Positions 1-6,894 of a stretch of 16,002 nucleotides of DNA are shown piece by piece; the stretch's first letter is position 1, and each line of letters opens with the position of its first letter. A model generated the notes under the pieces. That model ran no database searches and had not been told where the DNA came from. It saw nothing but the letters and a program-made list of their open reading frames with translations. Both the position numbers and the translations under genes were made by a program. The DNA is from an uncultured Acholeplasmataceae bacterium (GTDB lineage Bacteria > Bacillota_I > Bacilli_A > Acholeplasmatales > Acholeplasmataceae), in contig CALISC010000110.1 of the NCBI GenBank assembly GCA_938041945.1, positions 1 to 16,002 on the forward strand, read 5' to 3'.

Positions 1-82
1 TTATTCTTACAAGTTTTTTTATAATTTATTTCCCACTATCAAGATATGCAGGCATAATGATACACACCTGCATCGTGATTAT

Positions 83-829
83 TTACCTCTCTACCAATTC
101 CTTAAGAAAATCATCAAAGTCGAATGTGAGGAGCATTTGATACTTTTCATTGGAAATGAAGCGGTTCTCTGAGAGTATAACCCAGTTCCCCTTGGGAAGG
201 CCTGTATTTTGTGAGAAGATCCCTTGCTCTTCTACTACAGACTTCATACTATTTGGATAAGTTACCAATGTTGGGATTGGATAAGTTACCAATGTTGGGA
301 TAATGATAAAGATATCTTTAAGGGTTACCCCAAGTGTATCTGTATATTTCTGAAAATAGGTAGGATTTTTTTTTGCTATAAGCTGGCGTACCCATGCTTC
401 ATTTCTTAGCTCTATCACTGCAATTACACCTCTCTGGAATCCCTCCTCAGTGGGAGTGGCTTCTTTCTCAGTGATTACAATATCAGGAGTAAGTTGACCT
501 ATGCGCTTTCTCACTAAAATTTTCCAATCTTTCTCTCTAAGAGCTGAAATATTGTCCAGTATCCCTGAAATATAAAAAACGATTTCGCTAGCTAGCGGCT
601 CACTCAGTATGGCAGAATCAAAAGAGAAATCATTAGCCTCTAAATAACTTTCAGCCATTTGCTCCATTTGATATAACTCATCGATATACGAGAAGACTCT
701 TTCGCTTACTGAAATATTATCATTAAAATCTTTAGCTATGATACCCCCCTCTTTATATATTTCTTTATAAAATCCATTCTTAAAAACAAGATCTGCTGTT
801 TCTAAATAAGTTCTTTTTAGTATAGCCAT
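83..829 (-). CDS. Uncharacterised 248-aa protein, possible PD-(D/E)XK-like core
   Basis: I do not recognise this protein. It is soluble, with an acidic helical N-terminal half and an alternating strand/helix C-terminal half. Around residues 114-142 it reads TPDIVI, then a loop, then GVIAVIELR. The spacing of D116, E140 and R142 resembles a PD-(D/E)XK nuclease core with Arg in place of the usual Lys, so a nuclease fold is only a guess. Residues 177-192 contain an exact in-frame duplication of IPTLVTYP. The ATG directly follows the point where the neighbouring hsdR loses homology, and no Shine-Dalgarno sequence is visible upstream. The true 5' end may therefore have been lost at the junction. 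It lies on the same strand as the R-M genes but has no known link to them. Codon use looks somewhat richer in G and C than in the adjacent hsd genes. Confidence 0.6.
   Translation of the reverse strand: MAILKRTYLETADLVFKNGFYKEIYKEGGIIAKDFNDNISVSERVFSYIDELYQMEQMAESYLEANDFSFDSAILSEPLASEIVFYISGILDNISALREKDWKILVRKRIGQLTPDIVITEKEATPTEEGFQRGVIAVIELRNEAWVRQLIAKKNPTYFQKYTDTLGVTLKDIFIIIPTLVTYPIPTLVTYPNSMKSVVEEQGIFSQNTGLPKGNWVILSENRFISNEKYQMLLTFDFDDFLKELVER
253..300. repeat. 24-bp perfect tandem duplication (2 copies)
   Basis: Positions 253-276 and 277-300 are identical. The unit is 24 bp, so the reading frame is kept and the protein on the minus strand carries IPTLVTYP twice. A second copy inserted into what looks like a beta-strand segment suggests a recent slippage duplication or an assembly artefact. 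Confidence 0.9.
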
Positions 830-1958
830 AAATATTTTTTTTAAGTTCTTTGGTGTCTTTACTACCGTTTACACTGTCTTGTTCAAATTTTTGATATTCT
901 TTCATAGTTTGGTAGTCTAAGTCTTTTCTGTCTACTACAAAAAAAACTTTGTCAATGTATGGTAATTCTGTTGCTAGTCTAGCGGTTTTAAAAGATGTTA
1001 AGGTTTTGCCAGAGCCAGTTGTATGCCAAATGTAGCCGCCTGCATCTGGCTTTCCTGCTTTTTTGTTTTCATGGCTTGAGTTTATTTTCCATAAGATGTG
1101 CTCAGTTGCAGCAATTTGATAAGGACGCATTACAAGCAGGGTGTTGTTTGCATCAAACACACAATATCTAGTTAAGATTTCTAAAATAACTCTTTTTTCA
1201 AAAAAAGTTTTAGTAAAATCTACTAAGTCAGAAATTTTGTTGTTTTTAGCATCAAACCAGTCACACGCAAACTCATAAGTCTTTTTTTCGCGAGTTTCGG
1301 TGTTAGCAAAATACTTAGTATAGGTTCCGTTTGAAATTACAAAAATTTGGACATATTTATAAAGCGAGTTAGTTGAGTTAAAACTTTCACGACTATATCT
1401 GTGAATTTGGTTGAAAGCCTCGTGTAAGTTAACTCCCCTTTTTTTAAGTTCAATGTGCACCAACGGCAAGCCGTTGACTAAGATAGTAACATCATAGCGG
1501 TTTTTATATTCGCCTTCTACAGTTATTTGATTGACAACTTGCAAGCGATTGTTGTGAATATTTTTCTTGTCAATTATTTTTATATTTTCATAATGACCGT
1601 CATCAAACTTAAATTGGTAGATGTAATCTTCTTGAATTTTTTTAGTTTTTTCAACTATACCATCGTTGGGTGAATTTAGGTATTCTTGGTTAAATCTTTT
1701 CCACTCACTTTCAGAAAAACTTAAATCATTTAATTTCTCAATTTGTTTTTTTAAGTTTAAATTAAGATCATCAAATGTTTTTAAGTTAAGTTGTTCGTAT
1801 CCAAGTGAAACTAAATTTTTAAGTAATTGATTTTCAAGCTCAGCCTCGCTTTGATAAGAGCCTTCGTAGTTTGCAAGTTTTTGGAAATTAGCTAAAACTA
1901 TTCCGTTTGTCATTTCAGCAATTGTAGCGGTTTGATATTCTTCTTTTTCTTTTAGCAT
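780..1958 (-). pseudogene. hsdR: Truncated type I restriction subunit HsdR (N-terminal 375 residues)
   Basis: HsdR is the nuclease/translocase subunit of type I R-M complexes and is usually about 1000 residues. This copy has the N-terminal nuclease core (D156, then HIELKK with E170 and K172). It also has the start of the SF2 motor: RPYQ at 278-281, Walker A HTTGSGKT at 312-319, and motif Ia VVDRKDLDYQ at 341-350. Homology stops near ELKKN (371-375). The last 17 codons are out-of-frame sequence of the next gene, so the DEAD/DECH box and all later motor motifs are absent. The start is well supported by AAAGGAGAA upstream of the ATG. Such a protein could not translocate or cut as a normal HsdR, which would leave a methylation-only system. 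An assembly chimera at about 835-842 is the alternative explanation. Confidence 0.85.
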
Positions 1959-1978
1959 GAACGTTCTCCTTTCTGCAA

Positions 1979-2007
1979 AGTATAGTTAATAAATTAATTA
2001 GTTTATA
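1979..2007 (-). promoter_or_regulatory. Candidate hsdR promoter
   Basis: On the minus strand TATACT (1979-1984) lies 17 bp downstream of a weak -35, TATAAA (2002-2007). It would give a leader of about 15 nt holding only the strong Shine-Dalgarno of hsdR. The -35 is poor, and hsdR could instead be read through from hsdM-hsdS. Confidence 0.3.
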
Positions 2008-2015
2008 AGTAAAGT

Positions 2016-2636
2016 TTATTTAAAAGTTAAAAGTTTTTCACGGTAATATTCGTATTGTTTTTGTCTATAAGCGATTTCTTTAGGAATTAATCCTTTAGTT
2101 TCGATAATTAGATATTCAAATTTATCTAAAATATTAATAATTTTTTCTTGAATTTCAATTATTGGAATAGGTATTTTTATTTCTCCCACAACATTACTCA
2201 TTAATTTTGGATTGCCTGAACCATTATTCACACGTTCTTTAGTTACTGTTTGCAAGAAATAGCTGAGAAATTTAACTAATAGCCTACAACTGCTTCTAGG
2301 ACAAATTACTCCGCAAACATTTGTTGTAGAAAATTTACCATTTCTGTAAAAAACTGTACCAGCATATGCTCCGTCAGTAGTCCAAGTTATAAATTCACCA
2401 TCAAAATCATACGTATCTATTTTCCCAATTTCACCATTATTTAGTGTTTGTGAAGAATATACTGGATAATTTCCGGTGTGTCTTGTTAAGTATGTTTTAG
2501 ATATAACTCTACCCCTTTTTATTTCACAAGTATCTTTTAATTTTCCCCATTGAATACCAAGGTTTATGTTGGCGAGTTTTGCTGCTTCAGTTAAAATATT
2601 TAGATAAGAATCTGCAATTAAAAGACTATCGTTTAC
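2016..2636 (-). pseudogene. hsdS: Start-less third HsdS module (TRD plus conserved region)
   Basis: About 206 open codons follow hsdS directly in another frame. The translation is typical HsdS: WGKLKDTCEIKRG, YPVYSSQTLNNGEIG, YDFDGEFITWTTDGA, AGTVFYRNGKFSTTNVCG, then GNPKLMSNVVGEIKIPIP and a conserved helical region with EIQEKIINILDKF and QYEYYREKLLTFK. Between the preceding in-frame stop and codon 128 I see no ATG, GTG or TTG. The first possible start is a TTG at 2255, already past most of the TRD. The module therefore cannot make a normal HsdS alone and needs fusion to hsdS through the G tract, or serves as a recombination donor. Its last 50 residues closely resemble the C-terminal conserved region of hsdS, suggesting origin as the 3' end of a duplicated hsdS. 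Confidence 0.85.
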
Positions 2637-3790
2637 CCCCCCATTGTGTCAAATGCAAATAGTTCTGTGCGGTAGTATTTGTATTGCTGTTGTCTTTGCT
2701 TGATTTCTTTAGGAAGTAGCCCCTTAGTTTCAGTTTGCATAAGGTTTAGTTTATCTAAAATTTCTACGATTTTTGCTTGTATTTCTTTGGATGGTAAAGG
2801 AATTTTAATATTAGATAGTTCAGAAATCCACAGCCTTCTGTGTTCAGTTATATCTATTTTAAGCGTGTTAATAAAGTAATAGCAATATTTTAAGTTAACA
2901 CCTGGCTTTGCTGTCAGTATTTTTAAAGCAGACGATTTTACTTTAAAGTTAAAATCTACCCAATGGTTGCTAGCAGTAAAATCATCAAAGATAATAACAG
3001 GGTGGTTTGAATCTGCTGGATAAATATTGGTCTCATCATTTGTATAGCCAAGTATAAAAGATTTACCAGCAGTTAAAACGGGTGTTTTATAGTTAGGGTT
3101 GTAATCGCTAGACTCAACGATATATTTAGTCGGTTGCAAATAATCCAAAAGAGATTTGAGAGATTTAAACTCAATCCGGCTCCCCCCTTCTTCCAAATTA
3201 AGTTTATTTAAATATGCTTCGCTTAAAAGCAAATCACGGTAGTACTCGTATTGTTTGACTCTAGCCTGCAATTCAGCCTGCAATTCAGTAACATAATTTG
3301 TAAAATTGTCAAGGATTTTAACGATTTTTTCTTGGGTATTTTTGCAAACTAACGGTATTTGTATATTTCCAAGAATATCTTTAGTAATACTTTGAAGACC
3401 TACCCCAACTTTTTTACTTTCCAGATAATATTGACTGTTTTTTAATGTGTGAAAAAGTAATCTATTAAATGTATTGAAATTATAATTGTATTTTTCTAAA
3501 ATAATCTTACTTGGAACTACAGAATATGCATGAGCACCTAGCCAAAATTTTTGTTCAATAAAACTTACAAAGCCAGCAGAGCCACCTTGTGCAACTGTAA
3601 TAGTATTTTCATCGCAGTTATATATATGTGCATAGCCAGAAGGCAGAACACCACCATTAATGACGGGATATTTACCACCTTCTGACATATCTCTTTTATT
3701 AAACTGCTTGCCTTGAGTTATTGCCGCAACTTCACTCAATTTTTTCCATTCAACTTTTTCGTTTTTCAGTAATTTATCTATTTTACTCAT
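2633..3790 (-). CDS. hsdS: Type I R-M specificity subunit HsdS (two TRDs, G7 frame)
   Basis: HsdS sets the DNA target of the HsdM2-HsdS methyltransferase. Its 385 residues have the usual layout: TRD1 at about 10-145 (starting VEWKKLSEVAAITQGK), a central conserved helical region at 150-190 (NTQEKIVKILDNF, VKQYEYYRDLLL), TRD2 at about 205-330, and a second conserved region at 335-378 (EIQAKIVEILDKL, QYKYYRTELFAF). The length suits a complete subunit. Residues 168-176 (TELQAELQA) contain a tandem tetrapeptide like the TAEL repeats of EcoR124-type HsdS. The ATG overlaps the stop of the upstream 92-codon gene by 8 nt, indicating translational coupling. The gene ends MGG-stop inside a run of seven Gs, just before the silent third module. 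Confidence 0.93.
   Translation of the reverse strand: MSKIDKLLKNEKVEWKKLSEVAAITQGKQFNKRDMSEGGKYPVINGGVLPSGYAHIYNCDENTITVAQGGSAGFVSFIEQKFWLGAHAYSVVPSKIILEKYNYNFNTFNRLLFHTLKNSQYYLESKKVGVGLQSITKDILGNIQIPLVCKNTQEKIVKILDNFTNYVTELQAELQARVKQYEYYRDLLLSEAYLNKLNLEEGGSRIEFKSLKSLLDYLQPTKYIVESSDYNPNYKTPVLTAGKSFILGYTNDETNIYPADSNHPVIIFDDFTASNHWVDFNFKVKSSALKILTAKPGVNLKYCYYFINTLKIDITEHRRLWISELSNIKIPLPSKEIQAKIVEILDKLNLMQTETKGLLPKEIKQRQQQYKYYRTELFAFDTMGG
2636..2642 (-). repeat. G7 homopolymer at the hsdS / third-module frame junction
   Basis: The coding strand reads ATGGGGGGGTAA, ending hsdS as MGG-stop. With eight Gs (or five) the frame continues into GTA AAC GAT, opening the third module without a stop until 2016 and giving a protein of about 591 residues. 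With six Gs translation stops after MGGKR. The tract is also an all-G version of an X-XXY-YYZ slippery heptamer directly followed by a stop codon, so a -1 ribosomal slip could make the same fusion without mutation. Confidence 0.85.
3264..3287 (-). repeat. 12-bp tandem repeat coding ELQA-ELQA in hsdS
   Basis: Two exact copies of GCCTGCAATTCA (plus strand) code for the duplicated part of TELQAELQA in the central conserved region of HsdS. In the EcoR124I and EcoR124/3 enzymes a 12-bp repeat coding TAEL at this place is present two or three times and sets the spacing between the two halves of the recognition site. The same role here is inferred from position and unit length. Confidence 0.8.
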
Positions 3791-4061
3791 GCTGATACTC
3801 CGAAAATGAAAAACTTCTGTTTCCTTCGTTAAAATTTGAGTTCGCTACATTTAAATTAAGATAGTCTACGTTAAGATTTTCCCTGTTTTTTAGATCTTGC
3901 TCAGTGGTATGTGCAAATTTTGCACATACCACTTTTTCGTTGAACTTTGTTACATATTTATAGTTATCACATATACTATCGTCTTTTGCTATAACATTAG
4001 TACTAACTTTTACTGTAGGAAAATTATAAATTAAAAAATTTCCAACTTTACTTTTATTCAT
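3783..4061 (-). CDS. 92-aa RhuM-like fragment between hsdM and hsdS
   Basis: This small gene is locked into the operon. Its ATG (4059-4061) overlaps the hsdM stop by 8 nt and its stop overlaps the hsdS start by 8 nt. The protein begins MNKSKVGNFLIYNFPTVKVS and contains KVVCAKFAHTTEQ at about residues 46-58. As I recall the RhuM family (about 300 residues, common beside type I R-M genes), members begin with a similar FLIYN segment and carry VVCxKFxHTT followed by an NxDxYNLD segment. Here NLNVDYLNLNV may be its counterpart, but the rest is missing. I read it as a shortened or decayed RhuM relative kept in frame, perhaps because it couples hsdM to hsdS translation. A TTG 27 nt further upstream is also in frame but lies inside hsdM. 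An unrelated small protein remains possible. Confidence 0.6.
   Translation of the reverse strand: MNKSKVGNFLIYNFPTVKVSTNVIAKDDSICDNYKYVTKFNEKVVCAKFAHTTEQDLKNRENLNVDYLNLNVANSNFNEGNRSFSFSEYQHE
3903..3933. repeat. 31-bp near-perfect palindrome inside the RhuM-like gene
   Basis: The left arm AGTGGTATGTGCAAA (3903-3917) and its exact reverse complement (3919-3933) flank a single T. It encodes KVVCAKFAHTTE on the minus strand. The operon transcript has no U-tract after it, so it is not a terminator in that direction. It could be an operator, an RNA hairpin or a recombination or modification target. A similar element occurs in the ORF6N gene at 6373-6401. Confidence 0.92.
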
Positions 4062-5634
4062 TTTCAAGCCCTTCGATAATTTCATCAATAGAACGTCTAA
4101 GTTCGTCTATCTTTAAAACAGTTTCATGAATTTCTTTATTTAAAGTCTGAATGTCTATTTGTTCTCTTGTATCCTTTTTTAAAACATAGGTAGAAACCGA
4201 AAGATTATAGTCGTTTTCTTTAATTTCAGCGGCATCAACATATCTAGAGAAGTAAGCTGTATCTTTTCTTTCTTTAAAACTTCCAATAATTTTTTCAATA
4301 TTTTGGTCAGTTAAAATATTGTTATTAGTTTCTTTTTTAAACTCAGCACTTGCATCTATAAAAAGTACTTTGTTTTCTTGTTTATTTTTAGACATTACCA
4401 AAATACAGGTTGCTATGCTAGTTCCGAAAAACAAGTTGTCAGGCAATTGAACAATTGCGTCAATAAAGTTATTTTCAACTAAATATTTACGAATTGTTTC
4501 TTCAGTGCCTTTGCGGTAAAAAATCCCTGGGAAACAAACTATTGCTGCTCTACCAATTGGAGAAAGATAAGAAAGTGCGTGCATAATAAAAGCAAAGTCA
4601 GCCTTAGTTTTAGGAGCAAGCCGACCGGCAGGTGCAAATCTTGGATCGTTTATTAGAGTCGGATTTGCATCTCCCACCCATTTAATTGAATAAGGCGGAT
4701 TTGAAACAATTGCGTCAAAAGGTTTATCGTCTTTATGTTGTGGTTCTAAAAGAGTGTCTCCTCTTTTAATTGAAAAATTGTTGTAATTGATGTTGTGCAA
4801 GAACATGTTCATTCTGGCTAAGTTAAAGTTAGTTATGTTAATTTCTTGCCCAAAAAAGCCGTCTTTAATAATATGTTCATCAAACTGTTTTTTCATTTGC
4901 AACAATAAACTACCGCTACCACAAGTTGGGTCGTATACCTTGTTTATACTAGTTTTTTCAAACATCACAAGTTTGGCCAAAAGTTTAGAAACAGTTTGTG
5001 GTGTGAAAAACTCACCACCAGATTTACCAGCATTACTTGCGTAGTTAGAAATCAAATACTCGTAAGCATCGCCAAAAGCGTCAATTTCGTTATTTTCAAA
5101 ATTTGCAAAATTAATTCCGGCAATTCCTTCAAGAATATCCGCAAGTCTTTTGTTTTTTTCTAAAACTGTAGCACCTAATCTATTGCTACTAATGTCAATA
5201 TCTTCAAATAGACCTTTTAAGTCATTTTCAGATTTATATCCAACTGCACTACCTTCAATTGACTTAAAAATATTTGCTAAATCTACATTTAGGTTTTCGT
5301 TTTTTCTAGCATTTTTAACTACGTTTGTAAATAGTTGACTTGGCAGAATAAAAAAGCCTTTATCTTCAACTGCCCCTGGTTTGAAGTCTTGTTTGGCCAA
5401 ATCATCAGTAATTTTGCTATAGTCAAAATTGATATCACCATTTTCATGTTCGGGTTTGTTGAAGTAATCTGTAATATTTTCTGAAATAAAACGGTAAAAC
5501 AAAATACCTAGAATATATTGCTTGAAATCCCAGCCATCTACTGCCCCACGAACCGAGTCGGCAATACCCCAAATTTTTTTGTGTAGCTCTGCTCTTTGTT
5601 CGCTTTCTTTATTTGTTTTATTTGTGTCTAACAT
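4054..5634 (-). CDS. hsdM: Type I R-M methyltransferase subunit HsdM
   Basis: HsdM makes N6-methyladenine from S-adenosylmethionine and forms an M2S complex with HsdS. The 526 residues match the family length and the start resembles EcoR124I HsdM (QRAELHKKIW, VRGAVDGWDFKQY, LFYRFISENI). Visible motifs are GGEFFTP at 206-212, SAM motif I DPTCGSGSLLL at 235-245 and the catalytic NPPY at 312-315. The C terminus is helical, as needed for HsdS contact. AGGAG lies 9 nt before the ATG. It is the first gene of the hsd operon and its stop overlaps the 92-codon gene. All catalytic motifs are intact, so methylation should be active even though hsdR is broken. Confidence 0.97.
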   Translation of the reverse strand: MLDTNKTNKESEQRAELHKKIWGIADSVRGAVDGWDFKQYILGILFYRFISENITDYFNKPEHENGDINFDYSKITDDLAKQDFKPGAVEDKGFFILPSQLFTNVVKNARKNENLNVDLANIFKSIEGSAVGYKSENDLKGLFEDIDISSNRLGATVLEKNKRLADILEGIAGINFANFENNEIDAFGDAYEYLISNYASNAGKSGGEFFTPQTVSKLLAKLVMFEKTSINKVYDPTCGSGSLLLQMKKQFDEHIIKDGFFGQEINITNFNLARMNMFLHNINYNNFSIKRGDTLLEPQHKDDKPFDAIVSNPPYSIKWVGDANPTLINDPRFAPAGRLAPKTKADFAFIMHALSYLSPIGRAAIVCFPGIFYRKGTEETIRKYLVENNFIDAIVQLPDNLFFGTSIATCILVMSKNKQENKVLFIDASAEFKKETNNNILTDQNIEKIIGSFKERKDTAYFSRYVDAAEIKENDYNLSVSTYVLKKDTREQIDIQTLNKEIHETVLKIDELRRSIDEIIEGLENE

Positions 5635-5699
5635 ATTTCTAGTCTCCTAATTGTTTGATTATTTAAAATAGCAAAACTGCACAAGTTTTAACAGATTTA

Positions 5700-5730
5700 A
5701 AAAGAGTAACGATACTTATTTTACTCTTTT
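5700..5730 (-). terminator. Terminator of the ORF6N gene
   Basis: Inverted repeat AAAAGAGTAA / TTACTCTTTT with an 11-nt loop. On the minus strand the second arm runs into CTCTTTTTAAAT, giving a U-tract. The ORF6N stop codon (5716-5718) lies in the loop. The stem is AT-rich, so strength is uncertain. It would separate ORF6N from hsdM. Confidence 0.6.
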
Positions 5731-6609
5731 AATTAGTTCCATAACTAAATTCTTGTCTTCCAGCTCAGCAATCGCGAAACATTTTTTTCCAGCATCCTTT
5801 ATAGAAGCTCCAATAAGATACACCTTCGTTTTATCTATTATTAAGAATCTATCATGAAAATCATGAATGATTTTAATAGAAAGATTTGGATATTGAGCAT
5901 TAAATTTATTTATGTCTTTTTGTGACAGGTTTGTTTTTTCAGTCGTCAAAACAACAACATTTACATTTTGTTTTTTCTTGCTCAAAACACTTAAAGTATT
6001 GATATCGACAAAATTGTCGATTAAAATTATTTCTTTTTTGGCTTTTTCAACAAGACTTGCTATAAAACTGAATGCATCATAAATTTGCCCAGCGAAAAAA
6101 ATATTTTGTTTAACTTCAGTGTTAGCAGAAATATAATTAAATACTTCTTCTATTTTTTTGTCTGTTTCTAATTGTTTCAACTCAATTTTATTAAGGCGAG
6201 TAAGCATATCTTTCTGTGAAATAAGATTTTTTCTCATTTCCACAAAACTGTCCATAATTTTAACGCTAACACTAACTGCAACTTCACTTTTAAGTACAGC
6301 TGAAAGCATCGCAATCCCTTGTTCTGTAAAAACATACGGCATATATCTTCTTCCACCGTGAGTATTATCATCACTTGAGGTCACAATTTGTGACCTCAAG
6401 TTCTCATATTCTTTTTGTGTTAATTGGAAACAAAAATGTTCTGGAAATCTGTTTAAGTTTCTTTTAACAGTTTGGTTTAATACTTTAGTTTCGACATTAT
6501 AAAGGTATGCTAGATCCTTATCAGTCATAACTTGTTTATCTCTAAATGTATAAATCATATTCTTTATTTGTATATCATTAACAATAACTTGTTTTTTATC
6601 TTCTCTCAT
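5716..6609 (-). CDS. ORF6N-domain protein with PLD-like C-terminal domain
   Basis: Residues about 10-110 form an ORF6N domain, a DNA-binding-associated domain of phage and mobile elements: VMTDKDLAYLYNVETKVLNQ, RNLNRFPEHFCFQLT, LRSQIVTSS and GGRRYMPYVFTEQGIAMLSAV are its typical blocks. A helical linker at 125-165 is followed by a C-terminal domain at about 172-295 with HDRFLIID (252-259), close to the HxK(x4)D phospholipase-D motif but with Arg for Lys, then YLIGASIKD. Such proteins often sit beside type I R-M genes. Their function is not established. I chose ATG at 6609 (MREDKK) because AGAGGAATT precedes it; a TTG 33 nt upstream is also in frame. Residues 70-79 are encoded by a near-perfect palindrome. 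The gene is followed by its own terminator, so it is probably transcribed separately from hsdM. Confidence 0.9.
   Translation of the reverse strand: MREDKKQVIVNDIQIKNMIYTFRDKQVMTDKDLAYLYNVETKVLNQTVKRNLNRFPEHFCFQLTQKEYENLRSQIVTSSDDNTHGGRRYMPYVFTEQGIAMLSAVLKSEVAVSVSVKIMDSFVEMRKNLISQKDMLTRLNKIELKQLETDKKIEEVFNYISANTEVKQNIFFAGQIYDAFSFIASLVEKAKKEIILIDNFVDINTLSVLSKKKQNVNVVVLTTEKTNLSQKDINKFNAQYPNLSIKIIHDFHDRFLIIDKTKVYLIGASIKDAGKKCFAIAELEDKNLVMELIKRVK
6373..6401. repeat. 29-bp near-perfect palindrome inside the ORF6N gene
   Basis: The left arm ACTTGAGGTCACAA (6373-6386) and its exact reverse complement (6388-6401) flank a single T. On the minus strand it encodes NLRSQIVTSS at residues 70-79, the segment between the helix-turn-helix-like part and the GGRRY block. 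No U-tract follows in the direction of transcription. It shares its layout (single T centre, 14-15 bp arms, start of an alternating peptide) with 3903-3933. Confidence 0.93.
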
Positions 6610-6746
6610 AATTCCTCTATCTATTTTATTTGCGATAACCAATGCACCACATACTTTATTTTGTTATAAAAAAATTATTTACTTATTTTTAAACATTATT
6701 AAAATCTCTGGATGAAACTTTTTAAAAATCATACTATTCAATATTT

Positions 6747-6776
6747 TAAAATCGTAGCAACATTACTACGATTTTA
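6747..6776. terminator. Possible bidirectional terminator between hpf and the ORF6N gene
   Basis: An 11-bp stem (TAAAATCGTAG and its complement) encloses an 8-nt loop. The plus-strand side is followed by TTTTATTTTTA; the minus-strand side ends in TTTTAAAAT. It lies about 120 bases downstream of hpf and probably ends that transcript. Nothing else is recognisable in the AT-rich gap 6610-6894 apart from a weak TATAAC possibly serving the ORF6N gene. Confidence 0.55.
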
Positions 6777-6894
6777 TTTTTATCTGGATGTATTTGCCAC
6801 TGAAAGCAAATTTATATTTTTTTAAGCTTTTAATTTAGAACATTACTAATTGTAGTAGCAAAGAAAACTAGTAAATAAAAAATTTATAAACGCT

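Noticed and set aside
46..73. Inverted repeat ATGCAGG / CCTGCAT with a 14-nt loop after the first gene
   Set aside because: Seven-bp stem with a long loop and no T-tract on the minus strand; too weak to call a terminator or element end.
224..409. Open frame on the plus strand
   Set aside because: Antisense to the 248-residue gene; its repeated peptide only reflects the 24-bp duplication.
586..597. 12-bp palindrome CGCTAGCTAGCG
   Set aside because: Short, single copy and within coding sequence; no matching partner or context.
2016..2255. Separate 79-residue gene starting at TTG
   Set aside because: It is only the tail of the longer start-less HsdS module, which is open up to 2636 and matches HsdS throughout; no Shine-Dalgarno precedes the TTG.
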